From contig NZ_SZPQ01000001.1 in assembly GCF_005217455.1 (NCBI RefSeq), forward strand, positions 372,001-436,000: 64,000 bases of DNA, written 5' to 3'. The translations under genes and the position numbers were made by a program. The notes beneath the pieces are model-generated. The model made no database searches. It saw nothing but the letters and a program-made list of their open reading frames with translations, and had not been told where the DNA came from. This DNA comes from Martelella alba (GTDB lineage Bacteria; Pseudomonadota; Gammaproteobacteria; Enterobacterales; Enterobacteriaceae). Numbering within the stretch: position 1 is the first letter of the stretch; the number at the start of each line of letters is the position of its first letter. Below are positions 9,468 to 20,149 of the stretch, one piece after another.

Positions 9468-11036
9468 TCAGGTTACCGGCGCCGGGTTGAAGACCGACAG
9501 GGCATTGTGAATTCCCCATTGATCGGACCAGGTCTTTTTGCGATTGCTGGCGATATCCAGAATAAAATGGAACAACTGCCAGCCGACGTCCTCAATGGTC
9601 GCCTCGCCTGTGGCGATGGTGCCGGCGTTGATATCCATCAGGTCGAACCAGCGGTCCGCCAGGGCGGTACGGGTCGCCATTTTGATAACCGGTATCGCCG
9701 CCAGGCCATAGGGTGTGCCGCGGCCGGTGGTAAAGACCTGAAGGGTAATGCCGGAGGCCAGTTGCTGCGTGCCGCAGACGAAATCGCTGGCCGGCGTGGC
9801 GGCATAAATCAAACCGCGTTTGGTGGGGCGCTGCCCCGGCGATAACACTTCGACGATGGCGCTGGTTCCGGATTTGGCGATGGAGCCCAAAGCCTTTTCC
9901 ACGACATTGGCCAAACCGCCTTTTTTATTGCCGGGGGAGGGGTTGGCGCTGCGATCGGTTTGCCCGTTGCTCAGATAGTTGTCATACCAGGCCATTTCCT
10001 CCAGTAATCGGCGGCCCACCTGTTCATCGGCGGCCCGGGGCGTCAGCAGATGGATGGCGTCCCGCACTTCGGTGACTTCGGAGAACATCACCGTGGCGCC
10101 GCAACGCACCAGCAGGTCGGCGGCATATCCCACCGCCGGGTTGGCCGTGACGCCGGAAAACGCGTCGCTGCCGCCGCATTGCAGACCCACCACCAGATCC
10201 GACGCCGGACAGGTTTCCCGCCGGCGGGCATTCAGACGCTGCAAATGCCCATCGGCCACCGCGAGAATGTCGTCGATCATGGACTTGAACCCCACATGTT
10301 TCTCGTCTTGCAGGCGCACGATACTCGTGCCCTCCAGAGAAATGGGGGTGGTATCGCCGGCGTTCTCCAATAGTCGTTCCGGTTGCAGTTTCTCGCAGCC
10401 CAGGCCAATCACCATCACTTCACCGCCGAAATTCGGATTTAGCGCGATATTATGTATGGTGCGGATAGGCACGATGGCGGCGGGGGCATTGATGGCCACA
10501 CCGCAGCCGTAAAGATGGTTCAGGCCGACCACGCCATCGACATTGGGGTACTTGGGCAGCAAATCCCGCTCGATAAGTTTAACGGCAAACTCCACCACGC
10601 CAGCCACGCAATGAACGCTGGTGGTGATGCCCAGCAGGTTTTTGGTGCCGACGCTGCCATCCGGATTACGGTAACCCTCGAAGGTATAACCCTCCAGGGG
10701 CGGCAGGGGCGCGGGAACCTTGGTGGCCAGCGGCAGCGTCTCCAGCGGCGGCGCCTCTGGCAGCACAACCAGGGATTCATCGATCCAACTGCCCCGCCGG
10801 ATATCGCGGACCGCGTAACCGATGATTTCGCCATAGCGGATAATATCGCCGCCTTTGGCGATATCCCGCAAAGCGACTTTATGCCCCTGGGGAATATGCT
10901 CGACAAGTTCCAGACCGTCAGGAAAACGGGTACCGGCCGGCAGGCCGTTATCATTCACAATGATGGCGACATTATCGCTATCGTGAACTTTTATATACAG
11001 TGCGTTATCCGCATTGTGGGTGATAATTGATGACAT
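9468..11036 (-). CDS. garD: galactarate dehydratase
   Basis: The 522-residue protein matches E. coli GarD (523 aa) throughout: [50 protein letters not shown], and the ending VFNPAPVT. It dehydrates galactarate (meso) to 5-keto-4-deoxy-D-glucarate, the product GudD also makes, so both acids converge on GarL. The UxaA-family SAF domain is N-terminal (about 1-100). The longer frame opens at 11075, but ATG 11036 with GGAGA upstream matches the family start. It is divergent from garPLRK. Confidence 0.96.
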   Translation of the reverse strand: MSSIITHNADNALYIKVHDSDNVAIIVNDNGLPAGTRFPDGLELVEHIPQGHKVALRDIAKGGDIIRYGEIIGYAVRDIRRGSWIDESLVVLPEAPPLETLPLATKVPAPLPPLEGYTFEGYRNPDGSVGTKNLLGITTSVHCVAGVVEFAVKLIERDLLPKYPNVDGVVGLNHLYGCGVAINAPAAIVPIRTIHNIALNPNFGGEVMVIGLGCEKLQPERLLENAGDTTPISLEGTSIVRLQDEKHVGFKSMIDDILAVADGHLQRLNARRRETCPASDLVVGLQCGGSDAFSGVTANPAVGYAADLLVRCGATVMFSEVTEVRDAIHLLTPRAADEQVGRRLLEEMAWYDNYLSNGQTDRSANPSPGNKKGGLANVVEKALGSIAKSGTSAIVEVLSPGQRPTKRGLIYAATPASDFVCGTQQLASGITLQVFTTGRGTPYGLAAIPVIKMATRTALADRWFDLMDINAGTIATGEATIEDVGWQLFHFILDIASNRKKTWSDQWGIHNALSVFNPAPVT

Positions 11037-11578
11037 GAATGTCTCCGCAAAGACGTCAGGGAGATTACCCTGCATATATTATGCCGCGGTTGCCTTGGCG
11101 ATACCGGGCTCCCGGCCGTCGCGTCGTATGGGTATGACGCCGGTATCGGCATGGCGGGCCAAGCCGACGGATCCAGTATAAACGTAATCGCTGATGGGCG
11201 GCATTACGCAAACGCCCCGTTTTTCCCAGTCCTCAAAAGAAATTTTAGTGCGAATGCCATACCCCGCGTGATCGCCATTGGCTTTACGTCTGCTATCGGC
11301 TCCGTCAGTAACGTGATAAAGGGCGGGTTACATCGTCGCTATGCCTGAAAATAATCCTTTCGTACCGTTGATAATTGGGCGGATGCATAATGTTATTTCC
11401 ATTGGCAGTTTTTATACTGATGGTGTTTGGGACAATTGACGAATTTCATTCATTCCGGACAGTGAATGTCATAGCTAAATAGAGGGCCGCTTTGGCAAAA
11501 ATTAAGCATTCCCTTCAATAAGGATAACGAAAAATAGCGCAGTTTATTTTTAACCGCCCCTTTGATAGAGCATAATTT
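11037..11578. promoter_or_regulatory. divergent garD-garP control region
   Basis: This 542-base spacer carries no gene I can support; the 65-codon frame inside it has no family features. It holds a 9-bp inverted repeat CGATACCGG (11099-11107)/CCGGTATCG (11140-11148) with a 32-base loop. The garP-proximal 150 bases are A+T rich, as expected of a promoter. No clear CRP consensus was seen. Confidence 0.5.
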
Positions 11579-12910
11579 ATGAGCACAACTCCTCTGACTC
11601 AAAATAAAACGACTACGCATGTACGTTACTTCATATTACTGATCATATTCCTGGTCACTGCGGTAAATTATGCCGACCGTGCCACGATGTCTATCGCCGG
11701 CAGTAATGTCGCCAAGGATCTTCATCTGGATGCCGTACAGATGGGCGAAATCTTCTCGGCTTTCGGCTGGGCTTATCTGGTCATGCAAATCCCGGGCGGT
11801 TGGCTGCTCGATCGTTTCGGCTCCAAGCGCGTTTACACCTATAGTCTGTTTTTCTGGTCGCTGTTTACCTTCCTGCAAGGATTTGTCGGCTGGTTCCCCT
11901 TAGCGTATGGCGCAATGACCCTGTTTGTGCTGCGGTTTATGCTGGGCTTTTCCGAAGCGCCGTCTTTCCCGGCCAACGCCCGAATCGTCGCCGCCTGGTT
12001 CCCCACGCGGGAGCGTGGCACCGCATCGGCGATTTTCAATTCCGCGCAGTATTTTTCGCTGGCCATTTTTTCCCCTTTGCTGGGTTGGCTCACTTACGCC
12101 TTCGGCTGGGAACATGTCTTCACCGTCATGGGGATTGTCGGCTTTGTCTTGACGCTGCTCTGGATAAAATACCTGCATAATCCCCATCAGCACCCCCGCG
12201 TATCGCGCAACGAGCTGGAACACATCGCCGCCGGCGGGGCGGTGGTGGATATGGACTCGGCGGGGGCCAAACGGCAGGACGGGCCGAAATGGGCGTATAT
12301 CCGCCAGATGCTCACCAACCGCATGATGCTCGGGGTGTTTTTCGGCCAATATTTTATCAACAGTATCACCTGGTTTTTCCTGACCTGGTTCCCGATCTAT
12401 CTGGTGCAGGAACGGGGCATGTCGATTCTGAAAGTCGGTCTGGTGGCATCCATTCCTGCCTTGTGCGGGTTTGCCGGCGGGGTACTGGGCGGCGTGAGCT
12501 CCGACTACCTGCTTAAACGCGGATTCAGCCTGACCGCGGCACGCAAAATCCCGATCGTCGCGGGAATGCTGCTGGCCACCAGCGTCATTTTGTGTAATTA
12601 CACCAATAACACTGCGGTCGTGGTGGCGCTGATGGCCCTGGCATTCTTCGGCAAGGGCTTCGGCGCGCTGGGGTGGCCGGTTATCTCCGATACCGCGCCG
12701 AAGGAAATCGTCGGCCTGTGCGGCGGGGTTTTCAATGTTTTCGGCAATGTGGCCTCCATTGTCACGCCGCTGGTGATCGGCTATCTGGTCAAAAGCCTGC
12801 ATTCGTTCAATATGGCGTTGATCTTCGTGGGTTGCTCGGCCTTGGCGGCCATGTTGTGCTACCTGGTGGTGGTCGGCGAAATCAAGCGGCTGGAATTGAT
12901 AAAGTCTTGA
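11579..12910 (+). CDS. garP: MFS galactarate/glucarate/glycerate transporter GarP
   Basis: The 443-residue MFS carrier is almost superimposable on E. coli Gar[51 protein letters not shown] and [18 protein letters not shown]. About 12 membrane helices are expected, in the inner membrane. It is the first gene of garP-garL-garR-garK. The ribosome binding site before ATG 11579 is weak (AGAG only), but the family start fits. Confidence 0.95.
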   Translation: MSTTPLTQNKTTTHVRYFILLIIFLVTAVNYADRATMSIAGSNVAKDLHLDAVQMGEIFSAFGWAYLVMQIPGGWLLDRFGSKRVYTYSLFFWSLFTFLQGFVGWFPLAYGAMTLFVLRFMLGFSEAPSFPANARIVAAWFPTRERGTASAIFNSAQYFSLAIFSPLLGWLTYAFGWEHVFTVMGIVGFVLTLLWIKYLHNPHQHPRVSRNELEHIAAGGAVVDMDSAGAKRQDGPKWAYIRQMLTNRMMLGVFFGQYFINSITWFFLTWFPIYLVQERGMSILKVGLVASIPALCGFAGGVLGGVSSDYLLKRGFSLTAARKIPIVAGMLLATSVILCNYTNNTAVVVALMALAFFGKGFGALGWPVISDTAPKEIVGLCGGVFNVFGNVASIVTPLVIGYLVKSLHSFNMALIFVGCSALAAMLCYLVVVGEIKRLELIKS

Positions 12911-12971
12911 TGACGAGGAGGGCCGCGCGTTAATGCGCGTGCCTGTTCTGTTTCTTTGCAAGAGGTTGATT

Positions 12972-13742
12972 ATGAATAATCCATTACTGCCAAACCGTTT
13001 TCGCCAGCGTTTGTTGCAGGGCGATACCCTGATCGGTTGCTGGTGCGCGCTGGCGAATCCCATCACAACCGAGGTTCTGGGACTGGCGGGCTTTGACTGG
13101 CTGGTATTGGACGGCGAACATGCCCCCAATGACGTGACGACCTTTATTCCGCAACTGATGGCGCTCAAAGGGGGACACAGCGCGCCGGTGGTCCGTCCGC
13201 CCACCAATGAACCGGTGATTATCAAACGATTACTGGATATCGGTTTCTACAATTTCCTCATTCCCTTCGTGGAAACCGGGGAACAGGCTTTACGGGCGGT
13301 GTCCTCCACCCGTTACCCGCCGGCGGGCATTCGCGGCGTGTCGGTTGCCCACCGCAATAACAACTATGGCACCGTGCCGGACTATTTCGCCCAAATCAAC
13401 GACAACATCACGGTTTTGGTGCAAATCGAAAGCCAGGAGGGGGTCGACAACCTGGATGATATCGCCGCCGTCGAGGGCGTGGATGGTATTTTCGTCGGAC
13501 CTGGGGATTTATCGGCGGCGCTCGGCTATATCGGCCAGCCCAATCATCCGGAGGTCCAGCGCGTCATTCGGCAGATCTTTGAACGCGCCGCCGCCCATGG
13601 CAAAGCGAGCGGCATCCTGGCGCCGGCGGAAGCCGATGCCCGTCGCTATCTGGAGTGGGGAGCGCGGTTTGTGGCGGTCGGCAGCGATCTCGGCGTTTTC
13701 CGCGCCGGCACCCAGGCCCTCTGCGACAAATTCAAGCAATAA
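12972..13742 (+). CDS. garL: 5-keto-4-deoxy-D-glucarate aldolase
   Basis: The 256-residue HpaI-family class II aldolase cleaves 5-keto-4-deoxy-D-glucarate to pyruvate and tartronate semialdehyde. Its size equals E. coli GarL, and the key residues sit at identical positions: His50 (DGEHAPND), Arg75, and metal ligands Glu153 (QIESQEG) and Asp179 (GPGDLS). ATG 12972 follows AGAGG and gives [10 protein letters not shown]. The in-frame ATG at 12933 adds 13 unmatched residues. It lies 61 bases after garP, in operon orientation. Confidence 0.96.
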   Translation: MNNPLLPNRFRQRLLQGDTLIGCWCALANPITTEVLGLAGFDWLVLDGEHAPNDVTTFIPQLMALKGGHSAPVVRPPTNEPVIIKRLLDIGFYNFLIPFVETGEQALRAVSSTRYPPAGIRGVSVAHRNNNYGTVPDYFAQINDNITVLVQIESQEGVDNLDDIAAVEGVDGIFVGPGDLSAALGYIGQPNHPEVQRVIRQIFERAAAHGKASGILAPAEADARRYLEWGARFVAVGSDLGVFRAGTQALCDKFKQ

Positions 13743-13798
13743 CCGTCGGGGCGCGATAGCCGCGTCCGTCTTTTTTACTGATGCAAGAGGTCACAGGA

Positions 13799-14683
13799 AT
13801 GAAAATCGGATTTATCGGCTTGGGCATAATGGGCAAACCCATGAGCAAAAACCTGCTGAAAGCGGGTTATGCGCTGGTGGTGCTGGATCGTAACCAGGAT
13901 GCGGTGGCGGAAGTCGTCGCTGCGGGCGCCGAGCAAGCCGCCACGCCAAAAGCCGTCGCCGAACTGTGCGACATTGTGATTACCATGTTGCCTAACTCCC
14001 CCCATGTCAAAGAGGTGGCGCTGGGAGAAAACGGCATCATCGAGGGCGCCCGGGCCGGCGCGGTGGTGATCGACATGAGTTCCATCGCGCCGTTGGCCAG
14101 CCGCGAAATCGCCGCCGAACTGGCCAAAAAGAACGTGGCCATGCTGGATGCGCCGGTGAGCGGCGGCGAACCCAAGGCGATCGACGGTACGCTGTCGGTA
14201 ATGGTAGGCGGTGATAAGGCGATTTTTGAGCGCCATTTCGACATTTTGAAAGCCATGGCCGGTTCAGTCGTTCATACTGGTGATATCGGCGCGGGTAACG
14301 TCACCAAACTGGCCAATCAGGTCATCGTCGCGGTGAACATCGCCGCCATGTCGGAAGCCCTGGTGCTGGCCACCAAGGCCGGCGTTGAACCGGAGCTGGT
14401 TTTTCAGGCCATCCGCGGCGGCCTGGCCGGCAGCACCGTGCTGGATGCCAAAGCGCCAATGGTGTTGGATCGGAATTTCAAGCCCGGTTTCCGCATCGAC
14501 CTGCACATTAAGGATCTGGCCAACGCCCTTGATACCTCCCATGGCGTCGGCGCCCAATTGCCGTTAACCGCGGCGGTAATGGAAATGATGCAGGCATTGA
14601 AACAAGATGAACTCGGTACGGCGGATCATAGCGCGCTTGCCCGCTACTATGAAAAATTAGCCAAGGTTGAAGTCAAACGCTAG
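13799..14683 (+). CDS. garR: 2-hydroxy-3-oxopropionate (tartronate semialdehyde) reductase
   Basis: The 294-residue beta-hydroxyacid dehydrogenase reduces tartronate semialdehyde to D-glycerate with NAD(P)H. The dinucleotide motif GFIGLGIMG (4-12), the substrate loop DAPVSGGEPKA with Ser121, and the catalytic Lys170 in GNVTKLANQ are all present. The length and the ending YYEKLAKVEVKR match E. coli GarR. ATG 13799 gives the family start; the ATG at 13781 adds six residues. It is the third gene of the gar operon. Confidence 0.96.
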   Translation: MKIGFIGLGIMGKPMSKNLLKAGYALVVLDRNQDAVAEVVAAGAEQAATPKAVAELCDIVITMLPNSPHVKEVALGENGIIEGARAGAVVIDMSSIAPLASREIAAELAKKNVAMLDAPVSGGEPKAIDGTLSVMVGGDKAIFERHFDILKAMAGSVVHTGDIGAGNVTKLANQVIVAVNIAAMSEALVLATKAGVEPELVFQAIRGGLAGSTVLDAKAPMVLDRNFKPGFRIDLHIKDLANALDTSHGVGAQLPLTAAVMEMMQALKQDELGTADHSALARYYEKLAKVEVKR

Positions 14684-14767
14684 CCGAATGGTCGGGCGCC
14701 AACCGGCGTCCTTCCCGGCGGCGCATGAGAATTTTGCCGGCTCCGGCTCAACAGGCATAGGTAGTCT

Positions 14768-15910
14768 ATGAAAATAGTAATCGCACCGGATTCTTATAAA
14801 GAAAGCTTGTCTGCGCTGGATGTCGCAACGCAGATTGAAAAGGGATTTCGCGAGGTTTTCCCCGATGCCCGCTACGTGAAGTTGCCGGTTGCGGATGGCG
14901 GCGAAGGAACCGTGGAGGCAATGGTGGCGGCCACCGGCGGAGAAATCGTCAAGATGCGGGTCACCGGGCCGCTGGGCGAACCGGTGGAGGGATTTTTCGG
15001 TTTATCCGGCGATAAAGAAAGCGCTTACATCGAGATGGCCGCCGCCAGCGGACTGGAACTGGTGCCGGTCGGCGATCGCAACCCGTTGCTGACCACGTCT
15101 TACGGCACGGGGGAGTTGATCCGTTGCGCGCTGGATCACGGGGTCAAACGCTGCATAATCGGCATCGGCGGTAGCGCCACCAACGACGGCGGCGCCGGTA
15201 TGGTCCAGGCCCTGGGCGGCCGCTTACTGGACGCCGACGACGAACAGATAGGCTTTGGCGGCGGCCAGTTGGAAAAACTGGCGCGCATTGATATCGAAAA
15301 TCTGGATCCGCGTATCCACACCTGCCGTTTTGAGGTGGCCTGCGATGTTACCAGCCCGCTCACCGGCCGGGACGGGGCCACGGCGATATTCGGTCCCCAG
15401 AAAGGCGCCACGACGGCCATGATAGAACAACTGGACGCGGCGCTGCGGCATTACGCCGAGGTTATCAAGCACGATTTGGATAAAGACGTCGCCGATATTC
15501 CCGGCGCCGGCGCCGCCGGCGGCATGGGAGCGGGATTGCAGGCCTTCTGCGGCGCGGAACTGCGCAAGGGCATCGAAATCGTCACGGAGGCGCTGGGGTT
15601 GGACGCCTTGGTGCGCGATGCGGATCTGGTCATTACCGGCGAGGGACGCATCGACAGCCAGACCATTCACGGCAAGGTCCCTATCGGTGTGGCCCGGGTG
15701 GCCAAACGTTACAATAAACCGGTGATTGGCATAGCCGGCAGCCTGACCGCCGATGTGGATGTCGTGCATCAGCACGGCCTGGATGCGGTTTTCAGTGTGC
15801 TTTACCAGATTTGCACCTTGCAACAAGCGTTGGACAATGCGGCGGAGAACGTCCGGAAAACCGCCAGGAATATCGCCGCGACGATTAAACTGGCGCAACA
15901 CCTTCCCTGA
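14768..15910 (+). CDS. garK: glycerate 2-kinase
   Basis: The 380-residue member of the GarK/GlxK kinase family phosphorylates D-glycerate to 2-phosphoglycerate, the substrate of enolase. Marks are MKIVIAPDSYKESLSA at the start, VADGGEGTVEAM, GIGGSATNDGGAGM and ITGEGRIDSQTIHGK. It is the last gene of garPLRK, 84 bases after garR. It converges on barA 88 bases later, and no clear intrinsic terminator was seen between them. Confidence 0.95.
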   Translation: MKIVIAPDSYKESLSALDVATQIEKGFREVFPDARYVKLPVADGGEGTVEAMVAATGGEIVKMRVTGPLGEPVEGFFGLSGDKESAYIEMAAASGLELVPVGDRNPLLTTSYGTGELIRCALDHGVKRCIIGIGGSATNDGGAGMVQALGGRLLDADDEQIGFGGGQLEKLARIDIENLDPRIHTCRFEVACDVTSPLTGRDGATAIFGPQKGATTAMIEQLDAALRHYAEVIKHDLDKDVADIPGAGAAGGMGAGLQAFCGAELRKGIEIVTEALGLDALVRDADLVITGEGRIDSQTIHGKVPIGVARVAKRYNKPVIGIAGSLTADVDVVHQHGLDAVFSVLYQICTLQQALDNAAENVRKTARNIAATIKLAQHLP

Positions 15911-15998
15911 AAACGGCGTCAGCAACGCGCCCCGCCGCCGGCAACGGCTTCGGCCGGACGGCGAACGATGAAACGCGGCCGCGCCGCCGGGCCGTGGC

Positions 15999-18749
15999 TC
16001 AGTCGTTGATAAAGGGTTCTGAAGCCAGGGTGACATTTTCGATCTCATCAAGCATTTCCAGCCATTCCGGCTCCAGCTCCGCCGCGCCGACCCCGGCGCG
16101 CAACTGGCGTTCGATATCGGCGCACAACCGTCCCAGGCGCGGTACGCCGCTGTAACTGCAACTGCCGCGCAATTTATGGATCAACGCGCCGATATCGCCG
16201 TCTTCATTGCCCGCCAGTATCCCTTCAACCCGCTGTTTCACCTCGGCAAGGAACGCCACCAGCATGGTGAGCAGATCTTTGGCCAAATCGGCTTTGTTGG
16301 CGGATTGGCGTAAGGCCAACCGCCAGTCCAGCGTGGCATCCTGGGCGAGGTGTCCGTCTTCCGGCGCCGCCGCGGCCGGTTCGGGCTGATCGTCGGCGTT
16401 GGTAAAGCGCGCCAGCAGACGTCCCAGAATGGTTTCATCAATGGGTTTGGCGAGATAATCGTCCATGCCGGCCCGCAGCAGTGCCTCCCGCTCATTGCCG
16501 AGGGTATGCGCCGTCACCGCCACAATGGGCGTACCGGCGTGCAGGGGGAGACGCCGTAACAACTTTGCGGCGCGCAAGCCGTCGATTTCCGGCATCTGAA
16601 TATCCATTAACACCAAATCCAGCGGATGCTGGCCGGCATAAGCCAGCGCCTCCCCTGCGCTACCGCATAAAACCGTTTTTACCACCTGCTCCTCCAGCAA
16701 GGCGCCGATGAGCTTGAGGTTTGCCGGATTATCATCCACCGCCATCACGGTCAGCGGCAGACGCGCGCGAACCGGCGGAACAATGACCGACGCGGCGGCC
16801 GGCCGGGGATGTTCGCGCAATAACGGCAGGAAACGGTTGGCGGAGATGGGCTTGGCCAGACAGGCGCAGGCGCCCATGCGTTTGATTTGTTCCGCCTCCA
16901 CCATGGATTGGCTCGGCAACGCCAGAATGATGCACCCGGCCCGTTTCGCCGCTTCGGCCAATTCGCGTTTCACGTCGATAAGCGATGTGCGTTGGGTGAC
17001 CGGCTTACCGATAAGCAGGATGTCGTAGCGTTCCGCCGGCAGCTGTTCCAGGTTTGGGCTGAAATCGACCTCCAGCGGCGTGGCGCTCAACATGTCCAGC
17101 GTGGCCTGCGCCGCGGCCGAATTGCTTTCCACATAAGCCAGACGTTTATGGCGCAGATGGGAGAAATCGGGCTCGCCTGCCCGGTCCGGCTCTTTTATCT
17201 GCAGGGGAATATGAAACCAGAACGAGGAGCCGCGATTGACTTCACTGCGAAAACCGATCTCGCCGCCCATTTCCCTGATGAGCTTCTGGGTTATCACCAG
17301 TCCCAACCCGGTGCCGCCGTGGCGGCGGGTGATACTGGCGTCCGCCTGGCGGAAAGCTTGAAACAATTGCGATTGCTGCCGTTCGGAAATACCGATGCCG
17401 GTATCGTGAATCTGCACTTCCAGATCCATCTGCCGGCCATCCGCGGCTTGTTTTTCGATACGCAGATCAATATTGCCCTGTTCGGTGAATTTGATGGCAT
17501 TGCCCAAAAGATTGGTCATCACCTGCTGTAGACGTAAAGGATCGCCTATCACCTGATCCGGCACGTCGCGCTGAACATTGATGGTGATTTCCAACCCTTT
17601 TTCATGCGCGGTCTGCGCCAGCAGAACCACGACTTCATCCAGCGTGGCGCGCAGGGCGAAAGGGATCGCCTCGAGAATCAGTTTACCGGCTTCGAGTTTG
17701 GAGAAATCCAACACGTCATTGATTATGCCAAGCAGATTATTGCCGGAACGTTCGATGGTTTGCAGATAATCCCGCTGAGTGGGCGACAGCGGCGTCTTGA
17801 GGGTTTGGCGGGTGAAACCGATTACTCCGTTTAACGGCGTGCGAAGCTCATGGGACATGTTGGCCAGAAATTCGGATTTGATGCGTACCGCTTCCTGGGC
17901 GCGCTTTTTTGCCAAATCCAGTTCGATGTTCTGGATTTCCATCTGTTCCAGCGTTTCGCGCAGATCGGAGGTGGCCTGGTCGATATTTTGCTGCATTTCC
18001 TCATGGTAGGCCGCCAGCGACACGGCCATGGCATTGATGCCGTTTTTCAGCATATCCAGTTCCCCCAGCATGTGGCCTTCCACCCGGCTGTCCAATTGAC
18101 CTCGGCGGATTTTATCGACGGTACTGACCATGTTGCGGATAGGCCCGGTAACATCGCGCATCAGCCGGTAGGCGAACAGCATGGCGATGCACAGGCAGAG
18201 CAACAGCAGCAGGGTGGAAACGAACGCCTCCTTATATTGCTGAAGGCGGACGGCGTCCAGATCCAGGTCGATGGCGATATAGCCCAGCGGGACGGCCGGT
18301 CCCTCGGCTTGATGCGGCATGTCGGGCAATTTATCCTCGGCGATGATCGGCGCGCGCATCACCAGCATCCCGGCGCTTCGCGCCAAAGTCAGACTGCGGG
18401 GCAACGGCGCGCCCGGCGGCAATTGCATCCGGCTGAGATTGTCGCGGTAGTTGGAGGTGACAAACAGGGTATTGGCGGCGTCGTACACGCTGATGGACCG
18501 GACGATATCGGAGTGATGACGGTGCAGCAGGTTAACCAGGCGGCCCACTGTCTCCCGGTTGCGGGATGTCATGCCGTTGACGCTGGACACCGCCAGCGGT
18601 TCGATGATGCTGGCCCCGGCTGAAACCAACTGGTTTTGCAGTTCATTGTACCGGTGGATAACAAAAAAGGCGCTGAGCAGCAAACCTATCAATAATGTTG
18701 GCGCCAGAATCAGGATCATCATCCTGGCGCGCAAGCTGTATTTGGTCAT
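15999..18749 (-). CDS. barA: hybrid sensor histidine kinase BarA
   Basis: The 916-residue inner-membrane phosphorelay kinase controls UvrY and hence the Csr small RNAs (established for E. coli BarA, 918 aa). Domains in order: TM1 (about 9-30), periplasmic sensor (31-175), TM2 (about 176-195), HAMP (196-250), coiled linker, HisKA with His300 in [12 protein letters not shown], HATPase with DTGIGI and GTGLGL (448-485), a degenerate middle receiver, a receiver with Asp716 (LMDIQMP), and an HPt domain with His858 (IHKLRGS). ATG 18749 matches the E. coli start [12 protein letters not shown]. The 15-residue extension from 18794 is unlikely. It is divergent from rlmD, as in E. coli. Confidence 0.96.
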   Translation of the reverse strand: MTKYSLRARMMILILAPTLLIGLLLSAFFVIHRYNELQNQLVSAGASIIEPLAVSSVNGMTSRNRETVGRLVNLLHRHHSDIVRSISVYDAANTLFVTSNYRDNLSRMQLPPGAPLPRSLTLARSAGMLVMRAPIIAEDKLPDMPHQAEGPAVPLGYIAIDLDLDAVRLQQYKEAFVSTLLLLLCLCIAMLFAYRLMRDVTGPIRNMVSTVDKIRRGQLDSRVEGHMLGELDMLKNGINAMAVSLAAYHEEMQQNIDQATSDLRETLEQMEIQNIELDLAKKRAQEAVRIKSEFLANMSHELRTPLNGVIGFTRQTLKTPLSPTQRDYLQTIERSGNNLLGIINDVLDFSKLEAGKLILEAIPFALRATLDEVVVLLAQTAHEKGLEITINVQRDVPDQVIGDPLRLQQVMTNLLGNAIKFTEQGNIDLRIEKQAADGRQMDLEVQIHDTGIGISERQQSQLFQAFRQADASITRRHGGTGLGLVITQKLIREMGGEIGFRSEVNRGSSFWFHIPLQIKEPDRAGEPDFSHLRHKRLAYVESNSAAAQATLDMLSATPLEVDFSPNLEQLPAERYDILLIGKPVTQRTSLIDVKRELAEAAKRAGCIILALPSQSMVEAEQIKRMGACACLAKPISANRFLPLLREHPRPAAASVIVPPVRARLPLTVMAVDDNPANLKLIGALLEEQVVKTVLCGSAGEALAYAGQHPLDLVLMDIQMPEIDGLRAAKLLRRLPLHAGTPIVAVTAHTLGNEREALLRAGMDDYLAKPIDETILGRLLARFTNADDQPEPAAAAPEDGHLAQDATLDWRLALRQSANKADLAKDLLTMLVAFLAEVKQRVEGILAGNEDGDIGALIHKLRGSCSYSGVPRLGRLCADIERQLRAGVGAAELEPEWLEMLDEIENVTLASEPFIND

Positions 18750-18805
18750 AACGTTCCAATATGGGAGAATGACTGTAGGCGAATCAATATCCATAACCGG
18801 CTACT

Positions 18806-20140
18806 ATGGCGCAATTCTACTCCGCAAACCGTCGCGTGGCGACCCGGCAGACGCTCACCGTCGTCTGCCACGACCTGGATGTTTTTGGTCAAGGCGTGGC
18901 GAAGCATCAGGGCAAGACCTTGTTTATCGGCAACTTGTTGCCCGGCGAGCAGGCCGAGGTGCGCGTCACCGAGGACCGGCGACAATACGGTCGCGCCAGC
19001 GTGGTTACACGATTGAGCGACAGCCCGGACCGGGTGGCGCCCCGTTGTCCCCATTTCGGCGTGTGCGGCGGCTGCCGGCAACAACATGCTTCTTCGGACC
19101 TGCAACAGCGTAGCAAGGCGGCGGCGTTGGAACGGTTGCTGGCGCGTGAAACCGGCGTCGCGACCCCGGTATCCGTGCGTATCGGCGGGCCGGCTTACGG
19201 CTACCGGCGTCGGGCCCGCCTTTCGCTGGTCTATCGGCATAAATCGCGGCAACTGGAGATGGGCTACCGGCAGGAGAAGTCCGACGAGGTGGTGCCCATC
19301 CGGGCCTGCCCCATCCTGCGGCCGGAACTGGAGCGTTTGCTTGCGCCATTGCGCCGGTGTCTGGCCGAATTGCGGGCGGTGAGCCGCCTGGGCCACGCGG
19401 AGCTGGTACTGGCGGATAACGGTCCGCTGGCGGTGTTGCGCCATCTCGATCCCCTCGGCGCCGAAGACCGGCGTAGGCTGGCGGAGTTCGCCGAACGGGA
19501 AAACATCATGTTCTGGCTGGCGCCCGGCGGCGATGCGCTGGAATGTCTGCGCGGGGAACCGCCGGTCTATCATATTGAGGGTCTGCGCCTGAGGTTCAGC
19601 CCCCGCGATTTCATCCAGGTCAATGACGACGTCAACCGACAGATGGTCGCGCTGGCGCTGGACTGGCTGGACCCGCGGCCCGACGAACGGCGGCTGGATC
19701 TGTTTTGCGGCATGGGCAATTTCACCTTGCCGCTGGCGCGGCGCGGCGGACAGGTCATCGGCGTCGAAGGGGTTGCTGCGCTGGTGGCGAACGGGCAGTA
19801 TAATGCTCAGCAAAATCTGCTGACCAATGTCGCATTTTTCCACGAGAATCTGGAAGCGGATGTGGCGAAACAACCCTGGGCCGCGGGAAAATTTGATAAA
19901 ATCATAGTGGATCCGGCTCGCGCCGGCGCGCCGGGGGTGATGCCGTTGATCGCCGCCTGGTCCGCTCAACGGATTGTTTATGTCTCCTGTAACCCCGCTA
20001 CGCTGGCACGGGACTGTACGGCGTTATTGGCGTCGGGGTATCGCCTGGCGCGCCTGGCTATGCTGGACATGTTTCCCCATAGCGGACATCTTGAGTCGAT
20101 GGCGTTGTTTGTCAAAGAGACGGACGGCTTCGCCAAGTAG
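18806..20140 (+). CDS. rlmD: 23S rRNA (uracil-1939-C5)-methyltransferase
   Basis: The 444-residue protein is RlmD (RumA). An N-terminal TRAM domain (about 10-70) is followed by a [4Fe-4S] site (Cys81, Cys87, Cys90 in [10 protein letters not shown], and Cys168 in RACPIL) and a C-terminal SAM methyltransferase domain ([14 protein letters not shown]) with catalytic Cys395 in [12 protein letters not shown]. It uses SAM to methylate U1939 of 23S rRNA. It is only nine bases from relA, so the two are probably cotranscribed. Confidence 0.95.
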   Translation: MAQFYSANRRVATRQTLTVVCHDLDVFGQGVAKHQGKTLFIGNLLPGEQAEVRVTEDRRQYGRASVVTRLSDSPDRVAPRCPHFGVCGGCRQQHASSDLQQRSKAAALERLLARETGVATPVSVRIGGPAYGYRRRARLSLVYRHKSRQLEMGYRQEKSDEVVPIRACPILRPELERLLAPLRRCLAELRAVSRLGHAELVLADNGPLAVLRHLDPLGAEDRRRLAEFAERENIMFWLAPGGDALECLRGEPPVYHIEGLRLRFSPRDFIQVNDDVNRQMVALALDWLDPRPDERRLDLFCGMGNFTLPLARRGGQVIGVEGVAALVANGQYNAQQNLLTNVAFFHENLEADVAKQPWAAGKFDKIIVDPARAGAPGVMPLIAAWSAQRIVYVSCNPATLARDCTALLASGYRLARLAMLDMFPHSGHLESMALFVKETDGFAK

Positions 20141-20149
20141 GGAGTGGAT

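Noticed and set aside
11900-13225. 441-codon minus-strand frame opposite garP and garL
   Set aside because: It is antisense to two well-matched genes, has low-complexity composition and no family motif.
18746-19969. 407-codon minus-strand frame opposite rlmD
   Set aside because: Shadow of rlmD; its motifs explain the sequence completely on the plus strand.
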